DNA from: Panopea generosa
Lineage: Eukaryota > Mollusca > Bivalvia > Adapedonta > Hiatellidae
Assembly: GCA_029582155.1 (NCBI GenBank)
Contig: CM055901.1
Span: forward strand, 55,720,625 to 55,784,624
Length of the DNA stretch: 64,000 bases
Reading direction: 5' to 3'
Shown here in pieces: positions 13,897 through 26,400 of the stretch. Both the position numbers and the translations under genes were made by a program. Numbering within the stretch: position 1 is the stretch's first letter; the number at the start of each line of letters is the position of its first letter. Below the pieces are notes generated by a model. That model was not told the DNA's origin, did no database searches, and worked only from the letters and a program-made list of their open reading frames with translations.

Positions 13897-14244
13897 TTTA
13901 TTCAAGATAAAACAATAAGTTGTTTCCCATATATGACATGTTCAGGTTGCGATGTTAATAAATTTTAGAACCAAATGGAATGATGTAGTGAAGTGTAGGT
14001 AAAATTGTAATGAGAACACCAGAATTGAGTGGTATGAAGTTGTGAATACCTCTAGCAAGGTATAGATGAGTTTATTCAAGATAATACAATAAGTTGTTTC
14101 CCATATATGACATGTTCAGGTTGCGATGTTAATAAATTTTAGAAACCAAATGGAATGATGTAGAGAAGTGAAGTTAAAATTGTGATGAGAACACCAGAAT
14201 TGAGTGGTATAAGGTTGTGAACACCTCAAGCAAGGTCTCTCTGA
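13897..14244. repeat. Tandem duplication of a 174-bp segment
   Basis: TTTATTCAAGATAA starts at both 13897 and 14071, and the two 174-bp copies remain alignable throughout (shared CCCATATATGACATGTTCAGG and AACACCAGAATTGAGTGG). The copies differ at scattered sites, so the duplication is not very recent. No coding is seen. Confidence 0.8.
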
Positions 14245-14961
14245 CAGTTGGGAAAGTAATTGTGAAGAGCTACTAACCTTGTTTATATCTGCATTACTTG
14301 TTTTGTACACCTATTGAACTGTTGACACTTTATTTACAACTTGATTATACCTTGGTAATATAATGGCATTAGTATATATGTACTGTATGTTTTTTTTATG
14401 ATTAGCGGACCTATCATATAGATTATTCAATTTGATTTCAATACCATTATTTTCATTGCTTCTATCACATACCTACAATGGTAGTACATGTAGTTATTTT
14501 ATCTGGTAACATGTAATGCATTAAGGATTTTTCAAAAAAAAGATTCTTGTAGCTGTAGTAGCTTAAAAGAAACGACACAATTTCACTGCTGTAATTATCT
14601 CTAAAACATCCACCTCCATACAGTTTATTTACCTGCAAATTTATATCGTATTATTTTAGTTAAAAATAAGTTTTGAAAAAAGTTAATTGGCATGAGTTCT
14701 TTTTTATACTTATTTATGTGTTTGGTCATTTTAATACACAACTGACACTTACTGTCAGTGTAATGGACTGGATCACATTCCTTATTATTCTGTTATTGTC
14801 CAGTGTTTATTCTTTGCTTTATAAGACGAAATAAAAAAAATTATTTTAATATGGATTCTAATTTGATGAATTCCATGAGATTCAAAAAATTGTCTCGACT
14901 TGGCTTAAAGTGTGATTTTTCAATCAAAACTGCATTGAAATTTCAGGATTTTGCTCTTTTT

Positions 14962-15345
14962 TAGCTCTACTGGCCACTGTCATCTGTTAGTAGCAATTTC
15001 TCTGAAACCACTAAGCCAATTAAATTGAAACTTCACATGGATGTTTCTACTACATAGGAGACTAAACAGAAGATTTTTTTTGACGATCTGAAATTCAAGA
15101 TGGCTGCTGATACTAAAAATAGTCAAAAACTTAAAAAATCTTCTCATGAACGGCCAAACAGATTTTCAAAATGTTTATGTAGTAATGATGACCAACTATT
15201 GTTTCGTTAGATTTGTTCAAATGGTGTCCTTAGGGTTAAAAAATGACCCTGCCCCAATGTTTCTATTGCATAAGAGAATTTCAAAAAGTGCTATGGCCAC
15301 TATGAGTCAGTAGAGCGTCCTCAGGCACTCTTTGGCCTCTTGTTT
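14962..15345. repeat. Dispersed repeat sharing a motif with 1411-1435
   Basis: The segment begins TTAGCTCTACTGGCCACT and ends near AGTAGAGCGTCCTCAGG. Its AACTTCACATGGATGTTTCT also occurs at about 1413, and the partly complementary GCTCTACTG and CAGTAGAGC at the two ends hint at an inverted-repeat element. Family unknown. Confidence 0.4.
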
Positions 15346-16598
15346 AATTTGTGGAATACGCTGTTTGTATTAATATTCAGTTCATTATTTCTACTACATT
15401 GTTCCCTCTGTGTATTTTTCTGTCTTCCTGGAACTGTCCCGGTATTCTTCAATTTTACCTCAAAGCCTATCAGCTGAAAAAAAATGTTTGAGAAAGGAAA
15501 ATGTGTTGATGTAAGAGTTACTAAGTTTGTAATATGAAATACATAACCAAATGTTAGGTAGACAAGAAAGGCAATTATGGCTTTTCTGTACATTTAAATA
15601 GAATATTGACTTATTTTAGAAAGATACAATATTGTGCCAGAGGCTTGCTTGAGAGATGACGCCATGCATTCATGTAAATGTTAAAGAAAAACTCTATATT
15701 GGAAAGAGTTTCTCGGAGAAAAATTACAGGGATTAGACTTCAAATTATCTTGGAGAAACAAAGATAATATGTGTTTATTGATTAGTCATAAGTTGGTTTA
15801 ATGACTTTGTCAAATTATTACTAATAGGATAACATTTAAAATATAACCACCAGCATATGGTTGCATACAGCTCTTTTCATGCGAAACTATGAAAATAATT
15901 AAAGATTATGTATTACAATAAAGATTTTGGTAGCGGAATATGTTTATGATTGCTCAAAATCATAAAAAGATATTTTTTTTGATTGAGGATTTTTTTTGTT
16001 CTCTTAATATGACATTTTCAAATTAAAATGGTAAGATCAAAACTATTTTTCTGTGCAAAGTAATGTAGACAACATATTTTTTAAAATGACATTTTAAGGT
16101 AAGGCGACTTTAAAACTATTTTTCTTTTTCTAACAAAATATATTTGAATAATGAATAATCTAATCTGTTTTATTATTTGTCTTCGAATTCTGCAAAAACA
16201 CAGCTTCAATTTACAGATTCAGTCTAGAATTAAAAAGTGACACACACATACTTCAAATCATTGAAGATAAATAAATATGCATCATCATTGTTAAACGACT
16301 CGTCACATTGTCAAAGACAAAAATTGAATGTATAATTATTTCATATTACCTTACTCGTACTTCTGTGTATGTACTTTGTTATATGTGTGCTTAACTCTTG
16401 TTTCTCTCCTCCCTATTCATGTTTTATTATGGGATTCCTATTCATAAATATGATGTAGATTGTTGACTTTGTTGCGGTGAAAACTTATTTCTGTTTATGT
16501 ACATTTTGTAAAGATATATAAAGTATTTGCCGTACTACATGTTGTTGAGTTATCCATTTGTTCCATTTTAAAAAGTTACCAAATCAACACTTTTTATT

Positions 16599-16642
16599 CC
16601 CCCCCCCCCCCCCCCCCCTCACCCCACCCCACCCCACCCCAA
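16599..16642. repeat. Poly-C tract followed by (CCCCA)n
   Basis: About 20 C residues are followed by several CCCCA units. On the minus strand this is a G-run array that could form a G-quadruplex. Confidence 0.85.
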
Positions 16643-16676
16643 CACTATTTTTCTGATGGCATAAAGTAATATAGTA

Positions 16677-17665
16677 ATCGCAGTGTCTGTCCGTACTTGT
16701 GTCAGATATTTCGTGTCCTGCCTGTAACTTTGTCATGCATATATGGATTTTATTAATAATTGCTACAAATGATAATTATAACATGACTACGTGTATCGTG
16801 GAAGACCCACACCCGTACCTTTAAGGTCAAGGTCACACTGAGTTTGTTTGACATCTTTTGTTGTCTATGTCAGAGTTCGTGTCAGGCCTGTAACTTTATC
16901 ATGCATAGATTTTATTAATTCTTGCTACAAATGATATGCTTGACAACTTTTGTTGTCTTTGTCAGAGTTCGTGTCAGGCCTGTACTTTTATCATGCATAG
17001 ATTTTATTAATACTTGCTACAAATGATCAACATAACATGACGACGTGTCGCACATAACACTTAGACTCCCACTTTAAAGGTCAAGGTCAAAGTTTAACTT
17101 TGATGACACTCCGTCTATTTGAGATTTCGTGTCTGATCTGCAACTTTGTCACCTATGGATAAATTTAAAAAAAAACATTTGTTGCACGTAATATCCACAT
17201 CTTTACCTCAAAGGTCAAGGTTACACTTTGAGCTTGTTTGACACCACTTTGAGTCTGTGTGAAATTTTGGTGTCAGGCCTGTGACTTTGTCATGCATAGA
17301 TGTATTTTATAAATACTTTCTACAAATGATCAGCATAACAGGATGATGTATCTTGCGTAGCAACCAGATTCCCATTTTAAAGGCCGAGGTCACACTAACT
17401 TTCAGTCTATGAAATTTCGTGTCCGGTCTGTAATTTGTCAACTTTGGATAAATTAAAAAAATGGCTCAATTCATCAGAATGTCATGACGACGTGTAGCGC
17501 GGAAGACCCACACATTTACCTCAGAAGTCAAGGTCACACTTTGAGTTTGTTTGATATGTGAGATTTCGTGTCTGGTCCTTAACTTTGCCATACATGGAAA
17601 AAGGCACTTGGCTCAATGGATTAACATGACATGATTGATGAAGTGTCGCTTATAACACCCAGAAC
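16677..17665. repeat. Degenerate tandem repeat block of roughly 150-200 bp units
   Basis: Recurring phrases are GTGTCAGGCCTGTAACTTT, TCATGCATAGATTTTATTAA, TTGCTACAAATGAT and TTAAGGTCAAGGTCACAC. They appear in the same order at least four to five times with considerable divergence and indels. The pattern resembles widespread bivalve dispersed repeats with GACCTTGACC motifs, which also appear at about 52920. No protein is encoded. Confidence 0.7.
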
Positions 17666-18057
17666 CTTTCCTCTAGACAAGAAAATATAACCACTTTTTG
17701 GGCAATATATGTTTTTAATGTTCGATGTTTTGCCAAGGAATATTTCATTTACATCCAACATCTTTCGAAATTACTAAACACCAACGAAAAAGACGTCATT
17801 CCAGATATTCTGCACATTACGTATACATATAAACATTTTCGGGTAGAGCGAATATAAGAAGAAAATGAGTTTTTGAATGGAACACTAGAACTGACATTAA
17901 TACCATTTCATGTGATATATTCGACTTAAAAGAACGTTATTTATGGATTCTAAGCACAAAGTAACAGAAGTCAATTAAACAATGTAAATGTTGTATTTCT
18001 ATTCTATCTCAATTAACCTTTGTTACGATGGAACATACATATGAGCTTTGCAATATA

Positions 18058-18104
18058 GAAGAAGAAGAAGAAGAAGAAGTAGAAAAAGAAGGAAGAAGAA
18101 GTAG
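18058..18104. repeat. (GAA)n-rich microsatellite
   Basis: A run of GAA units with interruptions. A shorter AAGAAGAAAAAGAAGAAG run lies at 18765-18787. Confidence 0.8.
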
Positions 18105-18947
18105 GAGATTTAAACTATTACAGTTTCTCATTATATAAAACATATATACAAGTTTACGTGAGAAATCAATGCACACGTTTTAACAATTACAAAAGTTCAA
18201 AATCTACATAGCTCTCAATCACATTTTTAAAGTAAGAAGGTTATTTCATTATGTTCTATATTAATTATAAAAAAAATCAATATCAAAGGATGATGAACAC
18301 TTATTGGTTATTTATTATGGAACGTATTTCAAATAATGTTTCTGATAGAAATTTACTAAAATTTATGATTTCTTTATTGTACGTTGATTGAAAAAGAGAT
18401 AACAAATATACAATATACCAGTAAAGTAGATCATGTCGTAAGTAAATGTATTTTTATAACTTGAACTCACGTTTTTGAAACGACATATATGATTATCATT
18501 TTCGTCTATATATCCTAAGATTTCCTCTAGATTTTATACTTAGAAAATTGGATATTACTTTACAAAATTAGTATATGGGAACATAATCTGTCAATTAAGC
18601 TTGAAATAAGATATGTTTCAGTGTATACATATATAAATATTCATTTTTCATTGTACACGTATATACTGTTTCGTTCTTTTAATCATTTTTATTTTCACTT
18701 GTATAGATGTAGAGATGTTTTGTGATGATATCATATAGAATGTTCTTTAACTGGAGGAATCAAAGATAAAGAAGAAAAAGAAGAAGACATATTGGATGTC
18801 CATTCTTACTGTTCTGTTATAAAAATATAGATGTGCAAAAGTGAACTGTTAAATTCATAAGGACTCTAGTGTAAGAAATTTCATTTCCTTATTCAAACTT
18901 TACATTTTAATTATAATGAAAGTGTTAACCGAAAAGCTTAATAATTT

Positions 18948-19217
18948 GGTGATGATGATGATGTTGGTAATGATGATGATGTTGATGATGTTGGTGACGA
19001 TAATGATGATGATGATGTTGATGATGATGATGCTGGTGACGATAATGATGATGTTGGTAACGATGATGAAGATGTTGGTGACGATGGTGATGATGTTGGT
19101 AACGATGATGATGATGATAGTGACATGTTGGTGACGTTGATGATGATGATGTTGGTGACGATGATGTTGGTGATTATCATGATGTTGGTAACGATGATGA
19201 TGTTGGTGATGATGACT
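18948..19217. repeat. (GAT)n-derived minisatellite
   Basis: GATGATGATGTTGGTGACGAT-like units repeat over about 270 bp. All variation preserves the trinucleotide period, so Met/Val-rich and Ser/Thr-rich readings are open on opposite strands. There is no sign that either is translated. Confidence 0.85.
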
Positions 19218-19399
19218 GATTAATACAATAGCGCGATGTTTCTAACGGAACACCGTAGACTGTACAAATCGTTTTGGTTTCGGAATGATAACTAGTTTGA
19301 CTTCAATAGTTGTTTTTTTTTCATTGAGTTGTGCCACTTTCTTAGACTTTGCACTGATTTTATCCAAATTTATCAAAAGGGTTTCTTCATACTAATAAG

Positions 19400-21250
19400 C
19401 CTTTGGGCAGGTTCCCATGACATTATGACTCTGCCATAGACGTAAACTAAAATTTGAACACGAGTTCTGATAGTGGTGTACGGTGTAAGGTATGTCAAGT
19501 GTCTCATCAATCAAATCGTTCAAATCATTTTGTTCAGGAAAAGTATCGTTTTCTCCGTTAAGTTGATCAAAATGATTATAGAGATATTCTACTTTTGATT
19601 CATCGTTTCTTTCACATTGTGTTTCTTATAACATTTTTAATCGCATTCCAAAATTTCCTCGGCTGTGTTTTAGCTTTATTTTCTAACACAGCTTTGATTT
19701 TGCTTTTTTCTTTATTTAATCATTGCCCCTTTTCGAACTCTATTATATTTTGTTCACAATTTACAAAACATTATTCTATCTTCATCTGTTTTACTTTTTG
19801 TAAAACATTTTTGCTTTTCTAAACTATTGTTTTGCTACACAACAGTTTTCATCAAACCAGTGTGTTTTATATCTGCATTATTATTTTACTTTTTAAAAAG
19901 TATTTTTCACCAAGAAATGTAAAGAACTGCAATTGTGAGCTCTATTGAAATGTTTGTGTTATACTTTGCGTATTTAGATTATCGGTTATATTGCTTTCTA
20001 GCATATCTTTGAAACTTTAGTTTTTTAATTTAGTTTCATCCTTAACAAGTTTGTGTTTTTTTATCAATATTATTTGAACCCTGCTCGTGTTTGTCACAAT
20101 AACAATTTTTAAAACTGAAACCAATCACTGCGTGGCCGAAGAATGGTGACTAATTAAGCATTTTAAAGTTATAAATAGTTTTCTTTTGAGCGAGCCGAAT
20201 AGTAAATACACCGTTCCACTCAGATCACACAATGAACAAAATGTATAATTACCGATATTCTCATCTTTATGTAATCAACCATTTCCAATAATGTGACCAG
20301 TAGATTTACACAGAAATAAGTTGTCAATCACGTGATCAATATGACTTCGCTTTGTAATGTTGTCTTCGTAAGAAAAATAAATATTCCTTATTATTGGCAA
20401 ATATTTAACAAATTCTAAATGATCTAACAATTTTAAATCCACAGCGACATGATGTTTTACCATTCTACTATATTCTGTGAACTCGATCAAGGTTGATGTT
20501 GCTACTTATGCCTACATTTGATTTGATAAGGTTACATGATATATCTTCACACTCGTCACCGTCATTTGCTTTTACGCCAAAGAATAACAAATTCTCTCTC
20601 GTACTGCGGGCTCCAGCTCATTAAGATTGGCGTCGAGTTTTCGGTTTTATCTGCGGTTATAATCTTTTGTGGATTTTTTTTCATGTGAAGTAAAAGAGTA
20701 TGAATATTCAACCTCTGCAACTCCAGTGTCTATTCTTTGGATTCGAAATTATCAACTTTCTGGTTAATTTTATCAACTGTTTTCTCAATGATGTCGATTT
20801 GTTGGACACCGATTATTTTATCATTTTGATATCCTCTATAATTTCTGTTGCCCAAGCAGGTGCGGATGCAGCATTAGAATTGAACTATGGTGTAAGCTGC
20901 GGTGTGAATGGCGGATATTGCATAAGCACCATGATGTGTTTGTGGGAAGTTCATTCGAGTCATATTTCCGCTCGTATTCATGTTATTGGCCATATTATAA
21001 CCATGAAAAGTGTCACTGACTTGATCAAAGTTGAAATATCCATTTTACGTATACAATCGCCTTTGCTATTATCCCCATGTATTAGTCCGACTTCCACTGG
21101 TAAAACCGGTTTTACAGCCATGTCCGTTATCGTGTATACATACATTATCACGAATTGTCCAGTGTATAATATATGTATCTTGCTTGCTTATATTTGTTTA
21201 TATTTTATGTTTTCCATTGGCGATTAATTATCTTACCAAGCCATTGCAGC
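19400..21250 (-). pseudogene. Decayed, internally deleted non-LTR retrotransposon
   Basis: On the minus strand, from high to low coordinate, the remnants follow LINE order. First is an ORF1-like coiled coil (about 20860-20740, IIEDIK and later IIEKTVDKINQKVDN). Next, at about 20640-20530, come LNELE, STRENLLFFGVKANDGDE and NLDRVHRI, as in ORF1 proteins with an L1-type RNA-binding domain. Then comes an endonuclease C-terminal-like piece (20275-20490, FSYEDNITKRSHIDHVIDN). Last is a linker with HWFDENC and, after stops, KTQPRKFWNAIKNVI (19860-19620). Many stops and frameshifts, and the jump from ORF1 to the end of the endonuclease, show it is dead. The 175-codon plus-strand frame at 20700-21227 is antisense to it. 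Confidence 0.55.
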
Positions 21251-21580
21251 ATGTCAATTAATGATAAAAAGAAATTAAGCATTTGGTGCTAGACATAAGT
21301 TTATATTCAAGGTCGGTTTGGGATTCAGTCACCGTCTTGACATCGTTTTTAAAGTGTGATTTTAGTGAATTCTTTATTCAAACTTAAATACAATAGTTAT
21401 CTATTATAACTCATGATTTTTTTAAAAACAAATATGAACTATTTCTTAATAAGATATGTAACTTTGAAACACGTTAAACTGATTTTTTTCTGTGATAAAT
21501 CATATTGCTTTGATGTGCATCTACTTCTTCAACACATTCATTTCCATTTATCTACGTGGATCAAATCTTCTCCTAGCTTC

Positions 21581-22549
21581 GGATACCCACGGATGTCAAT
21601 TCCGATACCCTTAATACATCACCTGAGTCTTTTCAGAATTGTTGGTTCGAACCGCATCTTGGGCGAATAGCTGACATATTATTACTCCGGAAATTGAAAG
21701 GTCTCACAAAAGCACTGAATTAAAAAAAAAACCTGGTCAAGGTATGCCTTTTTCCATTTATAATTGCATATCTTGAACCATTAAACAATTTGAACCCAGA
21801 CACATGCTGCAGATTTTTTCCACTGTGTTTTGGACATAAATGTTACAATGGAGCACTATGGGAAATGTAATAGTTGTGTGAGATGTTTTTATGAACAGAA
21901 CAGAACAAAATACAGCTAACGTTAACAACGTCTTATCAAAACGGCGTTTGCATGAAACTAGCGTTGCGATTGGATAACATCCTCTTCATGAAATTGTGAA
22001 GGAGCCAATCATATGGTTGCATCGTGACATGGTAGAAACGACGCAAAGCTAGTGTAATATCCCACGGTTGAATGAATTAATGAATAGGGTTTTACGGCGT
22101 ACCAACACATTATAGGTTATTCAACGCCAACAGGAAGGAAGATTCCAGGTTTACTCTACATGTACAAAAACAACAAATTAACATACAGATTAAAAAAACA
22201 AACATCAACAAATGAATATGCAGAATGAACCTAGAACCTAGATACCTGCAGAACTGCAGAGTTTCAGCAAATTCTATCATATTACTCAATTTTTCGCTTC
22301 TTACGACATGCATAAGCCACAGTGATCCTATTCTTGCCATCACTCATGGCTCCCTGGAACCACACAGGGGTTGATAATTTAACCACAATAGTGAACATGA
22401 CAAAAAATGATAAAATGAACATGACACCCATTCGGAGGATTCCTACCCATCTGCAGAGATCGACAGTGATTCTAATCTAAGCCGGAACCACACGGGCTCC
22501 CACGGTTGATGAATGGAGAGTATCGGAATGGATTACACGTGAGTGTGGA
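21581..22549. mobile_element. Long-TIR MITE-like element, copy 1, carrying a nested insertion
   Basis: The ends are inverted relative to each other: GGATACCCACGGATGTCAAT TCCGATAC at the left, and GTATCGGAATGGATTACACG at the right. A second copy in the opposite orientation is at 25593-25871. Both share TATGATTGGCTCCTTCAC (or its complement) and an AAACGGCGTTTGC-like core. The right part is interrupted at 22072-22497 by a retroelement. No transposase is visible. Confidence 0.6.
22072..22497 (-). mobile_element. Retroelement copy B nested in a MITE, with 12-bp target-site duplication
   Basis: This is the minus-orientation counterpart of 3469-3897. It is bounded by a perfect direct repeat TCCCACGGTTGA at 22060-22071 and 22498-22509. 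The 3' tail (AATG/CATT units) abuts the first duplication, as expected for target-primed insertion. Compared with copy A, the 5' end reads GAGCCCGTGTGGTTCCGGCT, suggesting it is close to full length. Confidence 0.75.
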
Positions 22550-23330
22550 TGATCTTCTCCTGCTCCCCCAAACATTACACCGACGTTGTATAACACCCAT
22601 ATCTTCCATGTATTATGGTGTAATAAGAAGACGGTATATTCGATACTGTTGTTCCGCTGCTATTCGCTCTCACGTATGATATATCGAAAGTATATTTTAC
22701 CTATTTCATGCAGTTTGGATGTATAAAAGCATTTCCGGATGACACTTGGTTTCCATCACAAATGTTGTTTTTTTCTACATATTAATTTTGTGTTTGTTCA
22801 ATTTATTTGGTGTAATCTAGTACAACAATAAAAGAAGTCAAATATATATTTACATGTTTATTATATATAAACTTTGAATATATTAGGATGCATAAACTTG
22901 TAACCAAATGCAATTCAAGTAAATACATATTTTTGTTCACTTTAAAATATTCACCATTGCGATCGCGTATATTTATTTTTAAAATGTCTTGATAAAAAGT
23001 ATATATTTTACAAATCCAATTTTCTCTTGTTTTTCTTTCTATTTAAAACTTTAATAATGGCATGGACCTACTTGAACGATCTGTTTTATTAGTTATTAGG
23101 AACAACTAAACTAAAGCAAACAACGCAAGCAATGAAGAGAAAATATATACATGTTTTAAACTGAGAAAGATAAAAAAAGATCACTTTAATTTAAAAACTT
23201 CGTTTGTACGTGGAATTATGTATGATATTCAGACTAACAGCATATGCCTATACAAAACGGTATCCAGTTGTGTTACAATCAATTCAAGTTATTTTGCAGT
23301 TTTATAATTTGTATCAATGTCTGCTACGCT

Positions 23331-23474
23331 TTAAGCATCAGGCCCAACATATTTGCCCTCAATGAGAGACAGCAAACATCTCTTGTAGTGGCTACTGCAT
23401 TCACTGGCAACTGCATCGTACAGGGACGTTCCATACATTTCCTGGTATCTCTGTTTTATCCAGTATAAATGGTT
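23331..23474 (-). CDS. Annexin exon 9 (end of repeat 4, stop codon)
   Basis: Acceptor TTTTGTTTCAG. Forty-seven codons, NHLYWIKQRYQEMYG ... SLYDAVASE ... YKRCLLSLIEG and KYVGPDA, then TAA at 23333-23331. E301 completes the repeat 4 calcium site. The 3' UTR continues toward about 23090, where an AATAAA-type signal (TTTTATT on the plus strand) is seen; the exact end is uncertain. Confidence 0.92.
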   Translation of the reverse strand, partial: NHLYWIKQRYQEMYGTSLYDAVASECSSHYKRCLLSLIEGKYVGPDA

Positions 23475-26400
23475 CTGAAACAAAATTGTAATTTTGTTGA
23501 AGAACTAACAACTATAATATGTGTTCATATATGGCACAGTCAGGGTATATGTCATCAGTATGATTTCCCTTATGGTTTATCGAATTATTGGTCGCCAAGG
23601 TGAGACGATAGCTGAACACTGTTCAGTACACTATGTGGAGTAACGGTGTTCCATTAGGTCTGTCGTTCTACCGTTTTGGTAACACGATGGCCTATTGGTT
23701 GTGCGACAACAGTCCGATAGCCCGATAGTGGTGAATCGATGACACGATGTTGATGGAGCGATGCCACGACAGCACGATGACGAAGACGTGATAACATGAT
23801 GACACGATGGTGATATTATATTTAATGGCATCGTTCCACTACCACCGTGGCATTGCACTATCACGATCGTGCTGTCGTCACGTCGTGTTTTCGTCACCGT
23901 GTCTTCACTTTGGTACTTACTGATGGGAATGGCAAGATAATTCACACATTTGTCCTGTTGTGAAGTTTCATAATTTGTTCTTGACTTTGAACATCTTATT
24001 TAATTTCATATGTTTAAGCTAGTTTCCCAGTAAGTCAATATATCAGAATAGATTGGAACCATACATTTGTTCACTACGATATGCCAATAGCTACTGCAAT
24101 GGTTTCATAACTATCTCATGATTTTAACCTATTCATTTCCCTTGTTGGACTTTCCTTCTACTTATAATTATCTCCTGATTACCATTTTTACACTATAAGC
24201 TCTAATCCAATCAAGTGTTAATTATAACTCCGGTACGCACGCACGCACGCACGCACGCACACACAAGCACGTACGCACGCACGCACACGCAAGCACGTAC
24301 GCACGCACGCACACACAAGGACGTACGCACGCACACACAAGCACGTACGCATGCACGCACACACAAAGACGTACGTACGCACGCACACACAAGCACGCAC
24401 GCACAAGCACACGTACGCAGGCACGCACGCACACGAACCTACCTCGGATCTTGAAATGAGCAGCCGGATCAGTTCGTCGTCATTCGTTCCTAAGCCAGCC
24501 ATGGTATTGTTCAGTCTCTCTGCAAAATATCCTGGCATATCCTCCGTTATTTTTACTGAAAATAATCGATTTCTTTAAATCATATATTGTGTCAAGTATT
24601 TGTATTAATTAAAGTAGACAAACTGTCAACCTTTAAATAAACTATTACCTAGCATTTCTGTATTGCTGTTTTCTTTTTAAATAATGCGTGTTTTTTGCGT
24701 TTATACGTGATTTTTATTTAAATTCTAACATTTTTCTTTCAAGTTACCCATGTATTTTAATATAAAATGAATTATGGTGTATACATTTTACTACTACATC
24801 ATATATGTTCATCAAATGACAGTAAGGCATTACGATATAATGCAAATTATCGTTCAAAGGAGATGGTCGTAGCACTAATGCAGTGGGCACTTATGACATG
24901 GTCCATTTGCCTTGTTTATGTCAATGTTTCTTTCATGCTTATAACATGTGCACGTGTACACGTGTTGGCAATAAAATATCTTTAAACGAAACTAAACTTA
25001 ACATAATATGCATACAACGACTCAACAACTTTATTGACACAGAACATAGTCATTGAAAACGATTTGTCGAAAAACAGCTCGCTCAGCTATTCAATTGATT
25101 GATTGATTGATTGAATATTTAGCGTCATTTTTATGCCATCGAGGGCTAACAGACGATCAGTTAACCTAACCACTGTTTCCTGGGATTAACCAGTACTCGA
25201 GCACACCCCGTCTCCGCAAGTAACTGATAACTTTCCCACTTGAATCAGTGGTGAGAGACGAATGATAATGAGACGCAATGTCGTATATTAATCATCACGG
25301 AGACTGTTGCCGGGCGGGGGATTCGAACTCACGACCCCTGGATTGATAGTCAGACGCGTAACCGACTGAGCTAATCGGGCCCGGCTCTCAGCTATTCGAA
25401 GAAAAAAATCAAAGCATAGTATAAACCCATCAATATATTAGTCTAGGTGAACAAATAGGGACAACGACCCAATTGTGTATTTATGGCAATAAAATATGTT
25501 TATAATCAAATTCAATGAAGGAATCTAAAACTATAGTTAAGAGGAACACGTCTCTGAAGAGTGATGTCACTTCCATCTTATTTCCCATCGTCGGATACCC
25601 ACGCGTAATCCATTCCGATACTCTCTATTAATCCGCGGGATATTACAATAGCTTTGCGACGGTTCTACCAAGCCGCAACACAACCATATGATTGGCTCCT
25701 TCACGAGTTCAAGAAGGGAGCGTCAACCAATCACAACGCTAGTTTCACGCAAACGCCGTTTGGATAAGACGTTATAAACGCTAGCTGTATTTTATTATGT
25801 TATGTTCAAATAAAACGACGCATTCCCACGGATGAGGTATGGAGACTACCGGAATTGACACCAGTTGGTATATGACGATGCTTATCTCCTTACAGAGAAA
25901 ATAAAGATAACGTTTATTGATTCCATTGAAGGAATTAACTTACAATAACTTGGATAAAAAACGTCCACTTATTGCTAAAATAAACATATGTATATTGCTC
26001 AAGGACGCCACACAGGATCGAACCCACGGCCTTCAATCCTTGTTGCAATGCTCCAACACTTTACCACGTACTCCATATGTGTTTGAGTGCTGGTTCTCGC
26101 AAAAACAATTATTAGGTGAAGTATTGATTGTCTTCGATGAATAATTTATATAATTATATTCAAAATATTTATGCAAAAGCGATGCATGAATTGTAACTTT
26201 GTTATCGGTAAAAGAGAAATCAATAAAATATTGAATTTCATTAAACTTTAAATTGACCTCAATTAAAAACAATGTAAAGACACGTGGCGTTTGGTACTGA
26301 CCTATTGCTAAATATCCGTCTCTCAAGTCCCCGCTCATCTCGGAGTCTATATGCTGTGACAGGCAACATTCCTGTTTTTCCTTGTATTTTCTGAATACTG

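Noticed and set aside
20700..21227. 175-codon plus-strand frame
   Set aside because: Antisense to a recognisable LINE ORF1 remnant on the minus strand, and no family signature of its own.
23631..23945. 104-codon minus-strand frame near the annexin 3' end
   Set aside because: Composed of imperfect ACGATG/CGATGACA repeats with no splice context, downstream neighbour of exon 9 and no known domain.
25310..25386. tRNA gene (A box and B box on the minus strand)
   Set aside because: It is the head of a SINE with a tail and target-site duplication, and the same sequence is at 37380-37458. Not an independent tRNA.
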